In this document: piece after piece, positions 16,023 through 28,246 of the stretch | How positions within the stretch are numbered: the stretch's first letter is position 1 | Layout: every line of letters starts with the position of its first letter | Assembly: GCA_017535125.1 (NCBI GenBank) | Contig: JAFXUS010000078.1 | Coordinates: forward strand, 1 to 32,262 | DNA from: Bacteroidales bacterium | GTDB taxonomy: Bacteria > Bacteroidota > Bacteroidia > Bacteroidales > UBA932 | Direction of reading: 5' to 3' | DNA: 32,262 nucleotides | The notes under the pieces: model-generated | What the model was told of the DNA's origin: nothing | Databases searched by the model: none | The model's input: the letters and a program-made list of their open reading frames with translations, nothing else | Translations under genes and position numbers: made by a program

Positions 16023-17000
16023 TTATTTTTTCGGATACAGATCCCGGGTGGTATAAATCTTCCATCCGGGATCTTCGATTCCGGAGTCGGTCAGGGTGGC
16101 GTCCAGCGGGCGGTACACGCCCTTGATGACGTTCTCCTCCAGGAAGCGGAGCTCCTCGGAAACGTTGCGCAGCATCGAGCCGGCAATCTCATGCCCGGCG
16201 CCCTGGAAGCGGTAGATCTGGAAGTTGGCCGCGGCCTGCTTCAGCTTCTTCGCCAGCGCGTCGCTGCCGGCGAACTGGTTGCGGAGAATGGTGATTTTCC
16301 CGAACGGGACGATGCGGTCCTCCGTGCCGTAGAGCAGCAAGGTGGGGCAGGGCTTCTGCGGGAACGTGATCGGGCCCTCCCTCGAGAAGACGCCGCCCGC
16401 GAAGGCCATGACGCCTGCGTAGTTGAACCAACTCGGCAGTACCTGCGCCGGGGCTTTCCCGTTACAGATTTCCCATTCGGCCTGCAGGACCGTGATGGCA
16501 CCGGCGGAAGAGCCGCTGAGGATGATGCGGTCCGGGTCGATACCGAGCTCCACGGCGTTGTCGATCAGGTAGTTGGTGGCGGCGAAGAGGTCATCCGCGG
16601 CCACCTGGATGGCTCCGCTCAGGATGGGTGCCATGGCGAGCTTGTTCTTCATCGCCTTGCCCTTCAGCCCCAGGCGGTAGTCGATGGCGACCACGTGGTA
16701 GCCCGCATCGGCCAGCTGCCGGTACCAGACCCGGTCGCCCGGCTGGTTGCGCTGGCCCATGAGGAAGGCGCCGCCGAATACATGGATGATCACCGGCTTG
16801 CGCAACGTGTCTGCGCAGGGGCCGCGGTCCGGCGCCGCGGAATAGAAGTCGAGCAGCAGGTCGCAGGTGTCGCGCTGCGCGAAGAGCAGGGTCCGGTCGG
16901 GGTTGGGGATGTCCGGGCTCTCCGCCACGGAGAGGCGGTGCTGCGCCTGTCCCAAATAGCAGGAGAACAGGAGCAGGAGGGGGAGAATCAGGCGTTTCAT
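16023..17000 (-). CDS. Secreted alpha/beta hydrolase (carboxylesterase-like)
   Basis: A 325-residue protein with a signal peptide (MKRLILPLLLLFSCYLGQAQ). Cleavage after AQA-like sequence is likely; a lipobox reading of LFSC14 is also possible. Alpha/beta hydrolase features are HVFGGAFLMG (oxyanion loop, 73-82), nucleophile Ser165 in GSSAG (163-167), Asp228 in LLYGTEDRIVPF and His270 in GAGHEIAG, a complete catalytic triad of the esterase/lipase (BD-FAE-like) type. The substrate is unknown. The start is ATG 17000; a longer frame to 17039 runs into the upstream gene. It begins 1 base after the stop of the Clp-N gene. Confidence 0.85.
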   Translation of the reverse strand: MKRLILPLLLLFSCYLGQAQHRLSVAESPDIPNPDRTLLFAQRDTCDLLLDFYSAAPDRGPCADTLRKPVIIHVFGGAFLMGQRNQPGDRVWYRQLADAGYHVVAIDYRLGLKGKAMKNKLAMAPILSGAIQVAADDLFAATNYLIDNAVELGIDPDRIILSGSSAGAITVLQAEWEICNGKAPAQVLPSWFNYAGVMAFAGGVFSREGPITFPQKPCPTLLLYGTEDRIVPFGKITILRNQFAGSDALAKKLKQAAANFQIYRFQGAGHEIAGSMLRNVSEELRFLEENVIKGVYRPLDATLTDSGIEDPGWKIYTTRDLYPKK

Positions 17001-17001
17001 C

Positions 17002-17556
17002 TCAGCTGAGGTAATGATTGTCCGACTGCACGTCGGCATACAAACGGGTAAGCTGCTCTCCGAGCGGACCCAGCAGATCTTCCATGCGGGGGAGGACGGT
17101 CTCGGTCTGCTCGAAGATGATATGCTGCTCGCGCATCAGGGCGACCAGCCGGTCGTAGTCGAACTGCCGGCCGCGGAGCAGCTCCGCGGCGACGCTCTTT
17201 TCGTGGCGGACGAGCGCAAGCAGCAGGTGGGCGGGGAAGATCTCGTGCCCGCCCTGCTTGAGGGCCTCGTAGGCCGCGCCGCCCACGAGCGCGGCGGCGC
17301 TGCGTGTCGGTCGGACCTGACCCTGGTCCTGCCAGGGAATGGCTTGCTCGCCGAAAACCTGCTCGTCGATGGCGCGCTTGAAGGCGTCGAGATCCACGCC
17401 GCAGGCGCTCAGGATACGGCAGGCTTCGTTGTTCCGATGGCGCAGCAGACCCAGCACGACGTGGTCTGCGCCGACGCCGTAGTTGCCGGTGCGCATGGCC
17501 TCGTCGCGGGCATAGCAGAGGATGGTCTGCAGGTCTCTCGAAAACTTGATTTCCAT
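17002..17556 (-). CDS. Stand-alone Clp-N (double Clp repeat) domain protein
   Basis: A 184-residue protein consisting of two Clp-N repeats and a short tail. Repeat 1 spans about residues 4-65 (FSRDLQTILCYARDEAMRTG, VGADHVVLGLLRH) and repeat 2 about 80-150 (ALVGGAAYEALKQGGHEIFPAHLLLALVRHE). No AAA+ module follows: TGA lies at 17004-17002 and the esterase gene starts 1 base later. In ClpA/ClpC these repeats bind adaptors and substrates. A free copy could compete for adaptors or act as an adaptor itself, as ClpS or plant ClpT proteins do. The domain call is firm; the role is inference. Confidence 0.85.
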   Translation of the reverse strand: MEIKFSRDLQTILCYARDEAMRTGNYGVGADHVVLGLLRHRNNEACRILSACGVDLDAFKRAIDEQVFGEQAIPWQDQGQVRPTRSAAALVGGAAYEALKQGGHEIFPAHLLLALVRHEKSVAAELLRGRQFDYDRLVALMREQHIIFEQTETVLPRMEDLLGPLGEQLTRLYADVQSDNHYLS

Positions 17557-17572
17557 CGGGTCAAATTATGGA

Positions 17573-17580
17573 CAAAAATA
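17573..17580 (-). promoter_or_regulatory. -7 box for the Clp-N/esterase operon
   Basis: TATTTTTG on the minus strand fits TAnnTTTG, 16 bases before the start codon at 17556. Confidence 0.45.
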
Positions 17581-17603
17581 GCAAATTAATCGGAAATTTT
17601 AGT

Positions 17604-17611
17604 TATTTTTG
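17604..17611 (+). promoter_or_regulatory. -7 box for gyrA
   Basis: TATTTTTG fits TAnnTTTG, 26 bases before ATG 17638. The surrounding AT-rich stretch contrasts with the coding DNA on either side. No TTTG at -33. Confidence 0.55.
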
Positions 17612-17637
17612 CATGTTTAGAACTATAGTGTATTTTT

Positions 17638-20181
17638 ATGGACGAGGTAAAGAATCCCGAAGAAATCCAGGAAGAAGTGAAAGGCATCATCGAGCCGGTG
17701 GAGATTGACCACGAGATGCGTACGGCATACATCGATTATTCGATGTCCGTCATCGTGTCCCGCGCCCTCCCGGACGCCCGGGACGGTCTGAAGCCCGTGC
17801 AGCGCCGCGTGCTCTTCGGCATGGACGGCCTGGGCCTGAGCTACAGCGGCCAGACCAAGAAGTCTGCCCGTATCGTGGGCGAGGTGCTGGGTAAGTTCCA
17901 CCCGCACGGCGACTCCAGCGTTTACGACGCAATGGCGCGCCTGGCGCAGCCGTGGAACCAGCGCTATCCGCTGGTCTTCGGCCAGGGCAACTTCGGTTCG
18001 ATGGACGGCGACCCCGTGGCCGCCATGCGATATACGGAAGCCAAACTCGAGAAGATGACGGAGGACGTCCTGGCCGACCTGGACAAGGACACCGTCGATA
18101 TGACGCTCAACTTCGACGACTCCCTCCAGGAGCCGACCGTGCTGCCGACCAAGCTCCCGCTGCTGCTGCTCAACGGCTCCGCGGGCATTGCCGTCGGTAT
18201 GGCCACGAACATGGCCCCGCACAACCTCGGCGAGGTGTGCGACGCCATCTGCGCCTATATCGACAATCCTGACATTACCACCGAGGAGCTCATGGAGCAC
18301 ATCCAGGGCCCTGATTTCCCGACCGGCGGCATCATCATGGGCCGGCAGGGTATCGTTGACGCGTACAACACCGGCCGCGGCCGCGTGGTGATCCGCGCCA
18401 AGACCGAGATCGAGGAAGGCGACAACGGCCGCGAGACCATCGTGGTGACCGAGGTCCCCTACATGGTCAACAAGGCCGACATGCTGTCCCGCATCAGCGA
18501 GATGGTGCATGAAAAGAAGATCGAGGGCATCTCCGACATCCGGGAGCTGACCAACCGCGAAGGCATCCGCATCGAGTTCGTCGTCAAGAAGGAGGCGAAC
18601 GCGAACGTCGTCCTGAACACCCTCTTCAAATACACGGCGCTGCAGAGCAGCTTCTCCATCAACAACGTGGCCCTGGTGGGCGGCCGTCCCCGGACGATGT
18701 CGCTCAAGGACATGCTGGCCACGTTCGTGGACTTCCGCCACGAGGTGGTGGTCCGCCGGACGAGGTTCGACCTGGACAAGGCCCAGAAGCGCGCCCACAT
18801 CCTCGAAGGCCTGCTCAAGGCCATCGACGTGATCGACGAGATCATCGCCATCATCCGGGCTTCCCGCAGCGTCGATGACGCCAAGGCGACCTTGATGTCC
18901 ACCTTTGGCTTCGACGACGTGCAGGCCGCGGCCATCGTGGAGATGCGCCTGCGCCAGCTCACCGGCCTGGAGAAGGACCGCCTGCAGGCGGAATACGACG
19001 ACCTCGAGAAATTCATCGCCCACTGCCAGGCGGTGCTCGCGAGCACCGAGCTTCAGCTGGGCATCGTCAAGGAGGAGACCCAGGACCTCAAGGCCCGCTA
19101 CGGCGACGCCCGCCGCACGGAGATCACCCTCTCCGACGACGAATTCAACCCGGAAGATTTCTATGCCGACGAGGACGTCGTGATCACGATTTCCCACCTC
19201 GGCTACATCAAGCGCACGGCCCTCACGGAATTCCGTACGCAGGCCCGCGGCGGCGTGGGCAAGAAGGCCAGCGCCACGCGCGACGAAGACTTCATCGAGC
19301 ACATCTACGTGGCCAACATGCACTCCACGATGCTCTTCTTCACCGACAAGGGCATGTGCTACCGCCTCAAGGTCTATGAGCTGCCGGAAGGCACCCGCAC
19401 CTCCAAGGGCCGCGCGGTGCAGAACCTGCTCTCCATCGACCCGGAGGACCGCATACGCACCTACCTGAACGTCCGCTCTATCGAGAATCCGGAATACACG
19501 GACAACCATTTCGTGATCCTCATCACGAAGCGGGGTGTCGTCAAGAAGACCAACCTGACCGAATATTCCAACCGCCGCAGCCGCAACAAGGGCATCATCG
19601 CCATCGGTATCCGCGAAGGGGACGAACTGCTCGACGCGCTGCTCACCGACGGCGCCCACGAGATCATGATCGCCGCCCGCAAGGGCCGCTGCTGCCGCTT
19701 CAACGAAGAGGAAGTCCGCGCCATCGGACGCAGCGGATCGGGTGTCCGCGGCATCAATATTGACGAGGACGACGAGGTGGTCGGCGCCATCTCCGCGAAC
19801 CCGAAAGCGGAGGATGCCGCAGCCCATACTGTGCTGGTAGTCAGCGAGAACGGCTATGGCAAGCGCTCCGATCCGGACGAGTACCGACTGACCTCCCGCG
19901 GAGCCAAGGGCGTGAAGACCATCAACATCACTGATAAGACTGGCCCGCTTGTTGCAATCAAGAGCGTGACGGAAGAGAATGATCTGATGATCATCACGAA
20001 GTCCGGCCTGACCATCAGAATGGCTGTATCCGACATCCGGGTAGCCGGCAGGGCCACCCAAGGTGTGAGACTGATCAACATCCGGGAAGGAGATGCAATC
20101 GCTGCGGTGTCCCCGGTCGCCAAGGCGGAAGAAGAGCTCCCGGAAGATGCTCCGGAGACGGAAACGGAAGTGACCGAATAA
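17638..20181 (+). CDS. gyrA: DNA gyrase subunit A
   Basis: An 847-residue type IIA topoisomerase subunit. Breakage-reunion domain: [26 protein letters not shown], the quinolone region [17 protein letters not shown] (Ser93 and Asp97 equal E. coli Ser83 and Asp87), and catalytic Tyr132 in AAMRYTEA. The C-terminal beta-pinwheel begins with the GyrA box QARGGVG, which marks gyrase rather than topoisomerase IV and allows DNA wrapping. The tail is acidic ([16 protein letters not shown]). It introduces negative supercoils together with GyrB, which is not in this window. Both quinolone-determining residues are the sensitive-type Ser and Asp. The TPR gene follows after 38 bases. Confidence 0.97.
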   Translation: MDEVKNPEEIQEEVKGIIEPVEIDHEMRTAYIDYSMSVIVSRALPDARDGLKPVQRRVLFGMDGLGLSYSGQTKKSARIVGEVLGKFHPHGDSSVYDAMARLAQPWNQRYPLVFGQGNFGSMDGDPVAAMRYTEAKLEKMTEDVLADLDKDTVDMTLNFDDSLQEPTVLPTKLPLLLLNGSAGIAVGMATNMAPHNLGEVCDAICAYIDNPDITTEELMEHIQGPDFPTGGIIMGRQGIVDAYNTGRGRVVIRAKTEIEEGDNGRETIVVTEVPYMVNKADMLSRISEMVHEKKIEGISDIRELTNREGIRIEFVVKKEANANVVLNTLFKYTALQSSFSINNVALVGGRPRTMSLKDMLATFVDFRHEVVVRRTRFDLDKAQKRAHILEGLLKAIDVIDEIIAIIRASRSVDDAKATLMSTFGFDDVQAAAIVEMRLRQLTGLEKDRLQAEYDDLEKFIAHCQAVLASTELQLGIVKEETQDLKARYGDARRTEITLSDDEFNPEDFYADEDVVITISHLGYIKRTALTEFRTQARGGVGKKASATRDEDFIEHIYVANMHSTMLFFTDKGMCYRLKVYELPEGTRTSKGRAVQNLLSIDPEDRIRTYLNVRSIENPEYTDNHFVILITKRGVVKKTNLTEYSNRRSRNKGIIAIGIREGDELLDALLTDGAHEIMIAARKGRCCRFNEEEVRAIGRSGSGVRGINIDEDDEVVGAISANPKAEDAAAHTVLVVSENGYGKRSDPDEYRLTSRGAKGVKTINITDKTGPLVAIKSVTEENDLMIITKSGLTIRMAVSDIRVAGRATQGVRLINIREGDAIAAVSPVAKAEEELPEDAPETETEVTE

Positions 20182-20219
20182 TTTTAAAGTGGATATTTTA
20201 ACTATTAACGAATAACCCA

Positions 20220-21533
20220 ATGAAAAAGTTTTTAGCAATCCTCGCAGTCGCTGCCACCATGTTCGCAGTGGATGCACAGGCGCAGAACAAGGAAATGACT
20301 GCTGCCAAGGCTGCTCTTGACAAGGCTCAGGCGGCCGTCGAGAATCCGAAACAGAACACCAAGATGCCCACGTGGCTGAAATATGGTGAGACCCTGGTGA
20401 AGGCTTACGACGCCCCGGCGGGCAACGCCTGGGTGGGCATGAGCGCCCAGGAGCTCCAGGTCCTTGCCGCCGGCGAGCGCCCGATTTCCGAGTCCCAGGT
20501 CGAACTGGGCGGCGAGCCGATGATCAAGCGCGAGTACGCTTTCAAGAACCTTTACTTTGACGGCGCCGGCCAGCTTCGCGTGATCGAGGTCACCAAGCCG
20601 ATCGTCGCGGATGCGCTCGACAAGGCTGTCGAGGCTTATGCCAAGGCCGCCGAGCTGGATCCCAAGGGCACCAAGACCAAGGAGATCGCCGCTGCGCTGC
20701 AGAACATTAACGAGAAATACACGGAAGCGGGTTACAACGCCTACACCCTGGGCCAGCTCGCGGACGCCTCCGTTTACTTTGAGAAGGCCGTCAAGGCTGC
20801 CGGCACCGCGCCGCTCAGCCAGCTCGACACCAACTCCCTGTACAACGCCGGCCTGACCGCCTGGCACAGCCTGAATTTCACCCGCGCCCAGAGCTTCTTC
20901 GAGCAGTGCCTCTCCTATAAGTACTTCGGCAACGACGGTGAGACCTACGCCAAACTGGCCGACATCGCCGACCGCCTTGGCGACAAGGAGACTTCCAAGA
21001 AGTACCTGACCGAGGGTTCCCAGAAGTTCCCGGAGAGCCAGAGCCTGCTGATCGGCCTGATCAACTACTACATCAACAGCGGCGAGGACACCGCCCAGCT
21101 CTTCAACCTCTTCGCCGAGGCCCAGAAGAACGAGCCGGACAACGCTTCCCTCTTCTATGTGGAAGGCAACGCCCGCAAGAAGCTCGGCCAGAACGAGGAG
21201 GCCCTCGCGGCTTACGAGAAGGCCACCCAGGTCAACCCGAACTACGAGTGGGGCTTCATCGGCAAGGGTATCCAGCTCTACGACATGGCCGTCGAGCTCC
21301 AGGACAAGGCTTCCCAGGAGATGGATGACGCCAAGTACATGGCGCTGATGGGCGAGTTCGAGAAATGCCTCAAGGGCTGCATCGAGCCGTTCGAGAAGGG
21401 CTTCAACCTCGTTCAGGACGAAGACCTCAAGAAGAGCATCGCCGAGTACCTCAAGAACGCCTGCTTCCGCTTCCGCAGCGAGGGCGAGGAGTTCCAGGCC
21501 AAGTACGACAAGTACAACGGCTACGGCAAATAG
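20220..21533 (+). CDS. Secreted tetratricopeptide-repeat protein
   Basis: A 437-residue protein with a cleavable signal peptide (MKKFLAILAVAATMFAVDAQAQ). It then carries several TPR units: a long N-terminal helical part, ALDKAVEAYAKAAELDPKG, YTLGQLADASVYFEKAVKAAG, NEEALAAYEKATQVNPNYEWGF, and a C-terminal helical region. Presumably periplasmic, a protein-interaction scaffold. A TPR protein directly after gyrA is, as I recall, a recurring arrangement in Bacteroidales. I see no separate -7 box in the 38-base gap, so it may be co-transcribed with gyrA. No function can be assigned beyond this. Confidence 0.85.
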   Translation: MKKFLAILAVAATMFAVDAQAQNKEMTAAKAALDKAQAAVENPKQNTKMPTWLKYGETLVKAYDAPAGNAWVGMSAQELQVLAAGERPISESQVELGGEPMIKREYAFKNLYFDGAGQLRVIEVTKPIVADALDKAVEAYAKAAELDPKGTKTKEIAAALQNINEKYTEAGYNAYTLGQLADASVYFEKAVKAAGTAPLSQLDTNSLYNAGLTAWHSLNFTRAQSFFEQCLSYKYFGNDGETYAKLADIADRLGDKETSKKYLTEGSQKFPESQSLLIGLINYYINSGEDTAQLFNLFAEAQKNEPDNASLFYVEGNARKKLGQNEEALAAYEKATQVNPNYEWGFIGKGIQLYDMAVELQDKASQEMDDAKYMALMGEFEKCLKGCIEPFEKGFNLVQDEDLKKSIAEYLKNACFRFRSEGEEFQAKYDKYNGYGK

Positions 21534-21542
21534 TTCTCCAGC

Positions 21543-22661
21543 CTAATCTTCGATCCCGCACGTGTCCTTGACACGTTCCCAGGTCGAGATCATATTATCG
21601 AAATCTGAAGGAGTGAGCCAATCGTCCCGGCGGTTGGCCCACTCTTTTACGAACAGGCTCGCATAACTGTCGGGCAGGAGCCGCTCCGGCAGCGTGCACC
21701 AGAGGAAGCGGAGCTGCGGCTCCAGCATCCGTTTCTCGCCCGTGAGCGGGTCGTGGACGAAACGGAGGGTGGCGGCGAGGCCCAGCCGGGAATTGATGAT
21801 GCTCATGTTGGAAATGGCGTTGCCGAGCGAATAGATGACCGGCACGCCCTTGATGTGCGTGGTGTCCTGCACCACGTGCGGATGGCTCCCCACGATGGCG
21901 TCCACCCCCTGAGAGACCAGCCACTTGGCCCAGGAGAATTCGGAGGCGTCCGGGTTGAGCTGGTATTCCGTCCCCCAGTGCGGCAGGGCCACGACGAAGT
22001 CCGCACCCTGATTGCGTGCCTTCCTGATGGCGGCGCCGACCTCTTCCTTGTTCATCCGGTTGACCTTCGGCCACTCCGTGTCCGGGCCGGTGTTGGTGCC
22101 GTAGGTGAAATTGACCAGCGCGATCTTGATTCCGTGCCGCGAGAGCATCAGGGGGTAGGTCTCTTCCAGTTCCTTTCGGTCGCGGGCTGCCCCCGTCTGC
22201 ATGATGCCGAGCGAGTCACGTATCGTCGCGTACACGTCCAGGGTGCGCTGCAGGCCGCGCGATCCGCGGTCGAGCACGTGGTTGTTTCCCGTCAGGAAAA
22301 CGTCGATCCCGCAGTCCTCCGCCGCATACCAGGCGTAGTAGTCCGGCGTGGAGAACGCCGGATAGCCGGCGTAAGGCTCCCCGCCCAGCGGGAATTCCAT
22401 GTTGGCGACCGCGAAATCCGCCTTGCGCAGCGCCGGCGAGATCCGCTCCATGAAGGGATGGTGGTCGCGCACGAGCTGCTTGGCGTGCATCATCACGTCT
22501 CCGATCACGATCACGCTCAGGGTATCCGGCGCGTTGAGCATCGCTTTCGGGAACGGGATTTGATACTGGTTGGAGAAGTATGGATACACGGGCCGTTGTG
22601 CGGACAGGGAAGGGGCACAGGCAAGCAGCACGAGGGAGAGGATCAGACGGGTCGTTTTCAT
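21543..22661 (-). CDS. CapA family protein (poly-gamma-glutamate synthesis-type metallophosphoesterase fold)
   Basis: A 372-residue protein. Signal peptide (MKTTRLILSLVLLACAPSLSAQ), then the CapA/PGA_cap domain: VIVIGDVMMHAKQ (metal site Asp), FAVANMEFPLGG, FLTGNNHVLDRGSRG (NNH motif), VALPHWGTEYQLNP (HWG), VDAIVGSHPHVVQ (GSHPH) and PVIYSLGNAISN. All the metal-binding motifs of the calcineurin-like fold are present. In Bacillus CapA takes part in poly-gamma-glutamate capsule; in Bacteroidota such proteins are widespread and their substrate is unclear. The start is ATG 22661, since the TTG at 22673 lies within the -7 box. Convergent with the TPR gene, 9 bases apart. Confidence 0.9.
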   Translation of the reverse strand: MKTTRLILSLVLLACAPSLSAQRPVYPYFSNQYQIPFPKAMLNAPDTLSVIVIGDVMMHAKQLVRDHHPFMERISPALRKADFAVANMEFPLGGEPYAGYPAFSTPDYYAWYAAEDCGIDVFLTGNNHVLDRGSRGLQRTLDVYATIRDSLGIMQTGAARDRKELEETYPLMLSRHGIKIALVNFTYGTNTGPDTEWPKVNRMNKEEVGAAIRKARNQGADFVVALPHWGTEYQLNPDASEFSWAKWLVSQGVDAIVGSHPHVVQDTTHIKGVPVIYSLGNAISNMSIINSRLGLAATLRFVHDPLTGEKRMLEPQLRFLWCTLPERLLPDSYASLFVKEWANRRDDWLTPSDFDNMISTWERVKDTCGIED

Positions 22662-22670
22662 AAAATTGTG

Positions 22671-22678
22671 CAAATATA
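22671..22678 (-). promoter_or_regulatory. -7 box for the CapA-like gene
   Basis: TATATTTG on the minus strand fits TAnnTTTG, only 9 bases before the start codon. The transcript would have almost no leader. Confidence 0.5.
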
Positions 22679-22688
22679 AGACTTTTTG

Positions 22689-22696
22689 TATTTTTG
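22689..22696 (+). promoter_or_regulatory. -7 box for the SPOR-leuS-YitT operon
   Basis: TATTTTTG fits TAnnTTTG, 10 bases before ATG 22707 and 10 bases from the opposing -7 box. The leader would be very short. Confidence 0.5.
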
Positions 22697-22706
22697 TAAG
22701 TTAATT

Positions 22707-23267
22707 ATGAGAAAAGCTCTAATCATCGCGGCGCTGGCCGTATCAGTCTGTCTGCTCGGAGGATGCGACTTCTTCCGGGTGCTGGCCGGGCGTCCCACTT
22801 CGCATGAGATCGAAGCCAAGCGCAAGACCATCCTGGCGCTGGACCGGGACACGCTGACGCAGCAGCCGGCGGCGGATTCCGTCCTGGCGGTGCAGGAGAG
22901 CCTGCCCGCTACCGAGCCGGAAACGACGCCGCAGACGGAACAGAAGGCTCCGCAGACGGCGCCGAAGGCTCCGGCCGCCGGCGACCCGAAAGTCTCCACC
23001 CGCAGCTCGGATACCTTCACCCAGTCCCGTCCGGAATATCGTTACTATGTGATGATCGGCACCTTCGGCAGCCGCGAAAATGCCGTCCGGCTGGCCTCCA
23101 AGGCCGAAGCGGCCGGCTATCAGACGGCGCTGCTCCCGTTCAAGAGCGGCCTGACCGCCGTGGGCGTGAGCCCGTCCAACGACCTGGGCACCGTGTGCGC
23201 TGCGCTTGAAAAACTTCGTTCCGAGGCCTTCTGCCCCAAGGACGCCTGGATCCTCAATATCGAATAG
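22707..23267 (+). CDS. SPOR-domain lipoprotein
   Basis: A 186-residue lipoprotein. Signal MRKALIIAALAVSVCLLGGC with the lipidated Cys20, a low-complexity linker rich in Pro, Thr, Glu and Ala (about 50-108), and a C-terminal SPOR domain (111-186: YRYYVMIGTFGSRENAVRLASKAEAAGY...). SPOR domains bind denuded glycan strands of septal peptidoglycan, so a role at the division site is likely. The start is ATG 22707; an upstream in-frame TTG-type extension would include the promoter. First gene of the operon; the M28-like gene begins 2 bases after its stop. Confidence 0.88.
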   Translation: MRKALIIAALAVSVCLLGGCDFFRVLAGRPTSHEIEAKRKTILALDRDTLTQQPAADSVLAVQESLPATEPETTPQTEQKAPQTAPKAPAAGDPKVSTRSSDTFTQSRPEYRYYVMIGTFGSRENAVRLASKAEAAGYQTALLPFKSGLTAVGVSPSNDLGTVCAALEKLRSEAFCPKDAWILNIE

Positions 23268-23269
23268 CC

Positions 23270-24589
23270 ATGAGACGGATCCTGACCGGACTTTTGCTTT
23301 TCCTGCCCCTTTTCGCTTTCGCCCAGTTCCGCCCGTCCTATACCGGACTGGAGGACAGCGAAGCCGTGGCGGCCATGAAAGAACATGTAGGATTCCTGTC
23401 CTCCGCCGCCCTGGAGGGCCGCAAGGCCGGATCGGAAGGGGAGCGCGAAGCGGCCGCCTATGTCTCCGAAGTGCTGGCTTCCTACGGCCTGGAGATGCTG
23501 AGCGGCGAAGAGGGCGACCCCTTCGGCCTGAAGCAGGAGAACGGCGACACCCTCACGTCCCGCAACGTCCTCGCCTGCATCCCGGGCTACGACCGGGTGC
23601 TGCGTGAACAGTATATCGTCATCGGTGCGCGCCTGGACAACCTGGGCACGATTCAGTACAGCGTGGACGGCGAGCGCCGCGAGCGGATCTATTACGGCGC
23701 CAACGGCAACGCCTCCGGCCTCGCGATGCTCCTCGAGCTCGCCCGGATGCTTTCCCGCAACAGCGTGCTGCTCAAGCGCACGGTGATCCTCGCCGCCTTC
23801 GGCTCCTCGCTGGAGACGGGTGCCGGCGCATGGTATTTCCTGAACCGCTCCTTCCCGCAGCCGGAGCGCATCGACGCCATGATCAACCTCGACATGCTCG
23901 GCACGGGCTCGAACGGATTCTATGCCTTCACGTCGTCCAATCCCGACCTGAACACCCTGCTGGAGCAGGTGAACGCCACCCTCCAGCCCGTCCTGCCCAG
24001 GGTGGTGGCGCAGGAGCCCGTCTCCTCCGACCACCGGATTTTCTATGACAAGGAGATCCCGTCCGTATTCTTCACGACCGGACGCTACCCCGAATACAAT
24101 ACCGACCGCGACACCGCCTCCATCCTCGAGTACGACGGCATGGAGCGCGAGCTGGAATACATCTACAACTTCACCGTGGCCCTGGTGAACGGCATCAAGC
24201 CCGAGTTCCGACGCGAAAGCTCGAAGGGCGGCGAGAGCTACGAGGGCGTCGTGTCCTTCTTCGACTGCGACGTCAAACCCACCTTCTTCCGCTCCAACGA
24301 CCCCACCGATTTCCTGCAGCGCTGGGTTTATTCCTACCTGCGCTACCCGCAGAGCGCGGTGGACGAAGGGGTGCAGGGACGCGTGCTCGTGGACTTCGTC
24401 ATCGACGAGAAAGGCAAGGTCGGGCAGGTGAAGGTGGCGCGCGGCGTGGATCCCCGGCTGGACGCCGAGGCCGTGCGCGTGATCGCCGCGTCGCCGGACT
24501 GGAAGCCCGGCATCCTGCGCGGCAAGAAAGTGAAGACCGCCCTGTCGGTCTATGTTGAATTCAGATTGGAGAGAAAGAAGAAAAGATAG
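23270..24589 (+). CDS. M28-peptidase-like domain fused to a TonB C-terminal domain; probable pseudoenzyme
   Basis: A 439-residue secreted protein (signal [19 protein letters not shown]). Residues 33-310 follow the M28 zinc aminopeptidase fold: [27 protein letters not shown], then the core motifs. The key residues are changed. GAHxD is GARLD (R121), GANDNASG is GANGNASG (G146), the catalytic/metal EE pair is S180-L181, and the last His ligand is N277 in EYNTDRDT; Asp208 and the SDH motif remain. Residues about 345-435 form a TonB C-terminal domain ([36 protein letters not shown]) with no transmembrane anchor. It is unlikely to be an active peptidase; a binding role in the periplasm is inferred. 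The leuS ATG is 1 base after its stop. Confidence 0.85.
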   Translation: MRRILTGLLLFLPLFAFAQFRPSYTGLEDSEAVAAMKEHVGFLSSAALEGRKAGSEGEREAAAYVSEVLASYGLEMLSGEEGDPFGLKQENGDTLTSRNVLACIPGYDRVLREQYIVIGARLDNLGTIQYSVDGERRERIYYGANGNASGLAMLLELARMLSRNSVLLKRTVILAAFGSSLETGAGAWYFLNRSFPQPERIDAMINLDMLGTGSNGFYAFTSSNPDLNTLLEQVNATLQPVLPRVVAQEPVSSDHRIFYDKEIPSVFFTTGRYPEYNTDRDTASILEYDGMERELEYIYNFTVALVNGIKPEFRRESSKGGESYEGVVSFFDCDVKPTFFRSNDPTDFLQRWVYSYLRYPQSAVDEGVQGRVLVDFVIDEKGKVGQVKVARGVDPRLDAEAVRVIAASPDWKPGILRGKKVKTALSVYVEFRLERKKKR

Positions 24590-24590
24590 T

Positions 24591-27322
<2,732 letters not shown>

Positions 27323-27326
<4 letters not shown>

Positions 27327-28246
27327 AGCGGAAAGCCATCCTCCATACCGTCGGGGAATACCTGATCCTGACCCTCGCCTGCTTCTTCTTCGCGATGGCG
27401 TGGGAGTGCTTCATGATTCCCAACGGGATGTCCGCGGGCGGCATGATGGGTCTCTGCACCGTCATCCAGTACGCGACCGGCGGCCTGATCCCGGCCCAGT
27501 ATTCCTACATCGCCATCAACGCGGTCCTCATCATCATCGCCGTGATCGCGATGGGTATCGGGTTCGGCTTCAAGACCATCTGGTGCATCCTGATATCCAG
27601 TCTCATCATGGGTGTCATCTCCAAGACGGATGCCCTCCATGCCATTCCCGGTTCCTTCTTCTTCATGGAGGAACGCCTGCTCATCCCGGTCGTGGCCGGT
27701 GTGTTCGAGGCGGTGGGCCTGGGACTCGTGCTCCGCTACGGCGGCAGTACGGGCGGCACGGACATCATTGCCCTGATGGTCAACAAATACTGGCCGGTGT
27801 CGCTGAGCATGGTGTTCCTGGTGTCCGACGTGCTCATCTGCTGCCTGCTGCTGTTCCTGCCGGAGAAGAACTTCTCCGACATGTGCTACGGTCTCACGGA
27901 GGTGGTGATCTTCTCGCTGGTGATCGATATCGTGGTGGGCGGCAAACGCTCCTCCTACCAGTTGCTGGTCTTCTCCCAGCATTATGACAAGATCGCCGAC
28001 CACATCATCCACAACATGGACCGCGGCGTGACCATCCTCAAGGCCCAGGGCTGGTACACCAAGGCCGACAAGAACGTCCTGCTGATCCTCATCAACCAGA
28101 CCCAGCTGTCGGAGCTTTCCCGGGTGATCAAGGAGATCGATCCGCGTGCCTTCATGTCCATCTCCCCGACGCACAACGTCTATGGCGAGGGGTTTGAGGA
28201 AATCAAGACGGGCGTCCATCTGAAAAAGAAGAAAAAAGATGAATAG
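27323..28246 (+). CDS. YitT family membrane protein (first of a tandem pair)
   Basis: A 307-residue protein with five or six transmembrane segments followed by a C-terminal DUF2179 domain. Diagnostic motifs are [15 protein letters not shown] in the first helices, [19 protein letters not shown] in the middle, and [22 protein letters not shown] with IDPRAFMSI in DUF2179. The YitT family is widespread in Bacteroidota and Firmicutes and has no firmly established function. It starts inside the leuS stop (ATGA) and ends overlapping its paralogue by 8 bases, so the three genes are translationally linked. Confidence 0.9.

Noticed and set aside
17911..17960. Fluoroquinolone resistance changes in gyrA
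   Set aside because: Both key positions are the sensitive-type residues (Ser93 and Asp97).
17623..20277. Very long open frame (884 codons) on the minus strand across gyrA
   Set aside because: It is the mirror of a GC-rich gene with strong third-position bias; its translation is His/Asp/Val-rich without recognisable domains, while gyrA on the plus strand has every expected motif.
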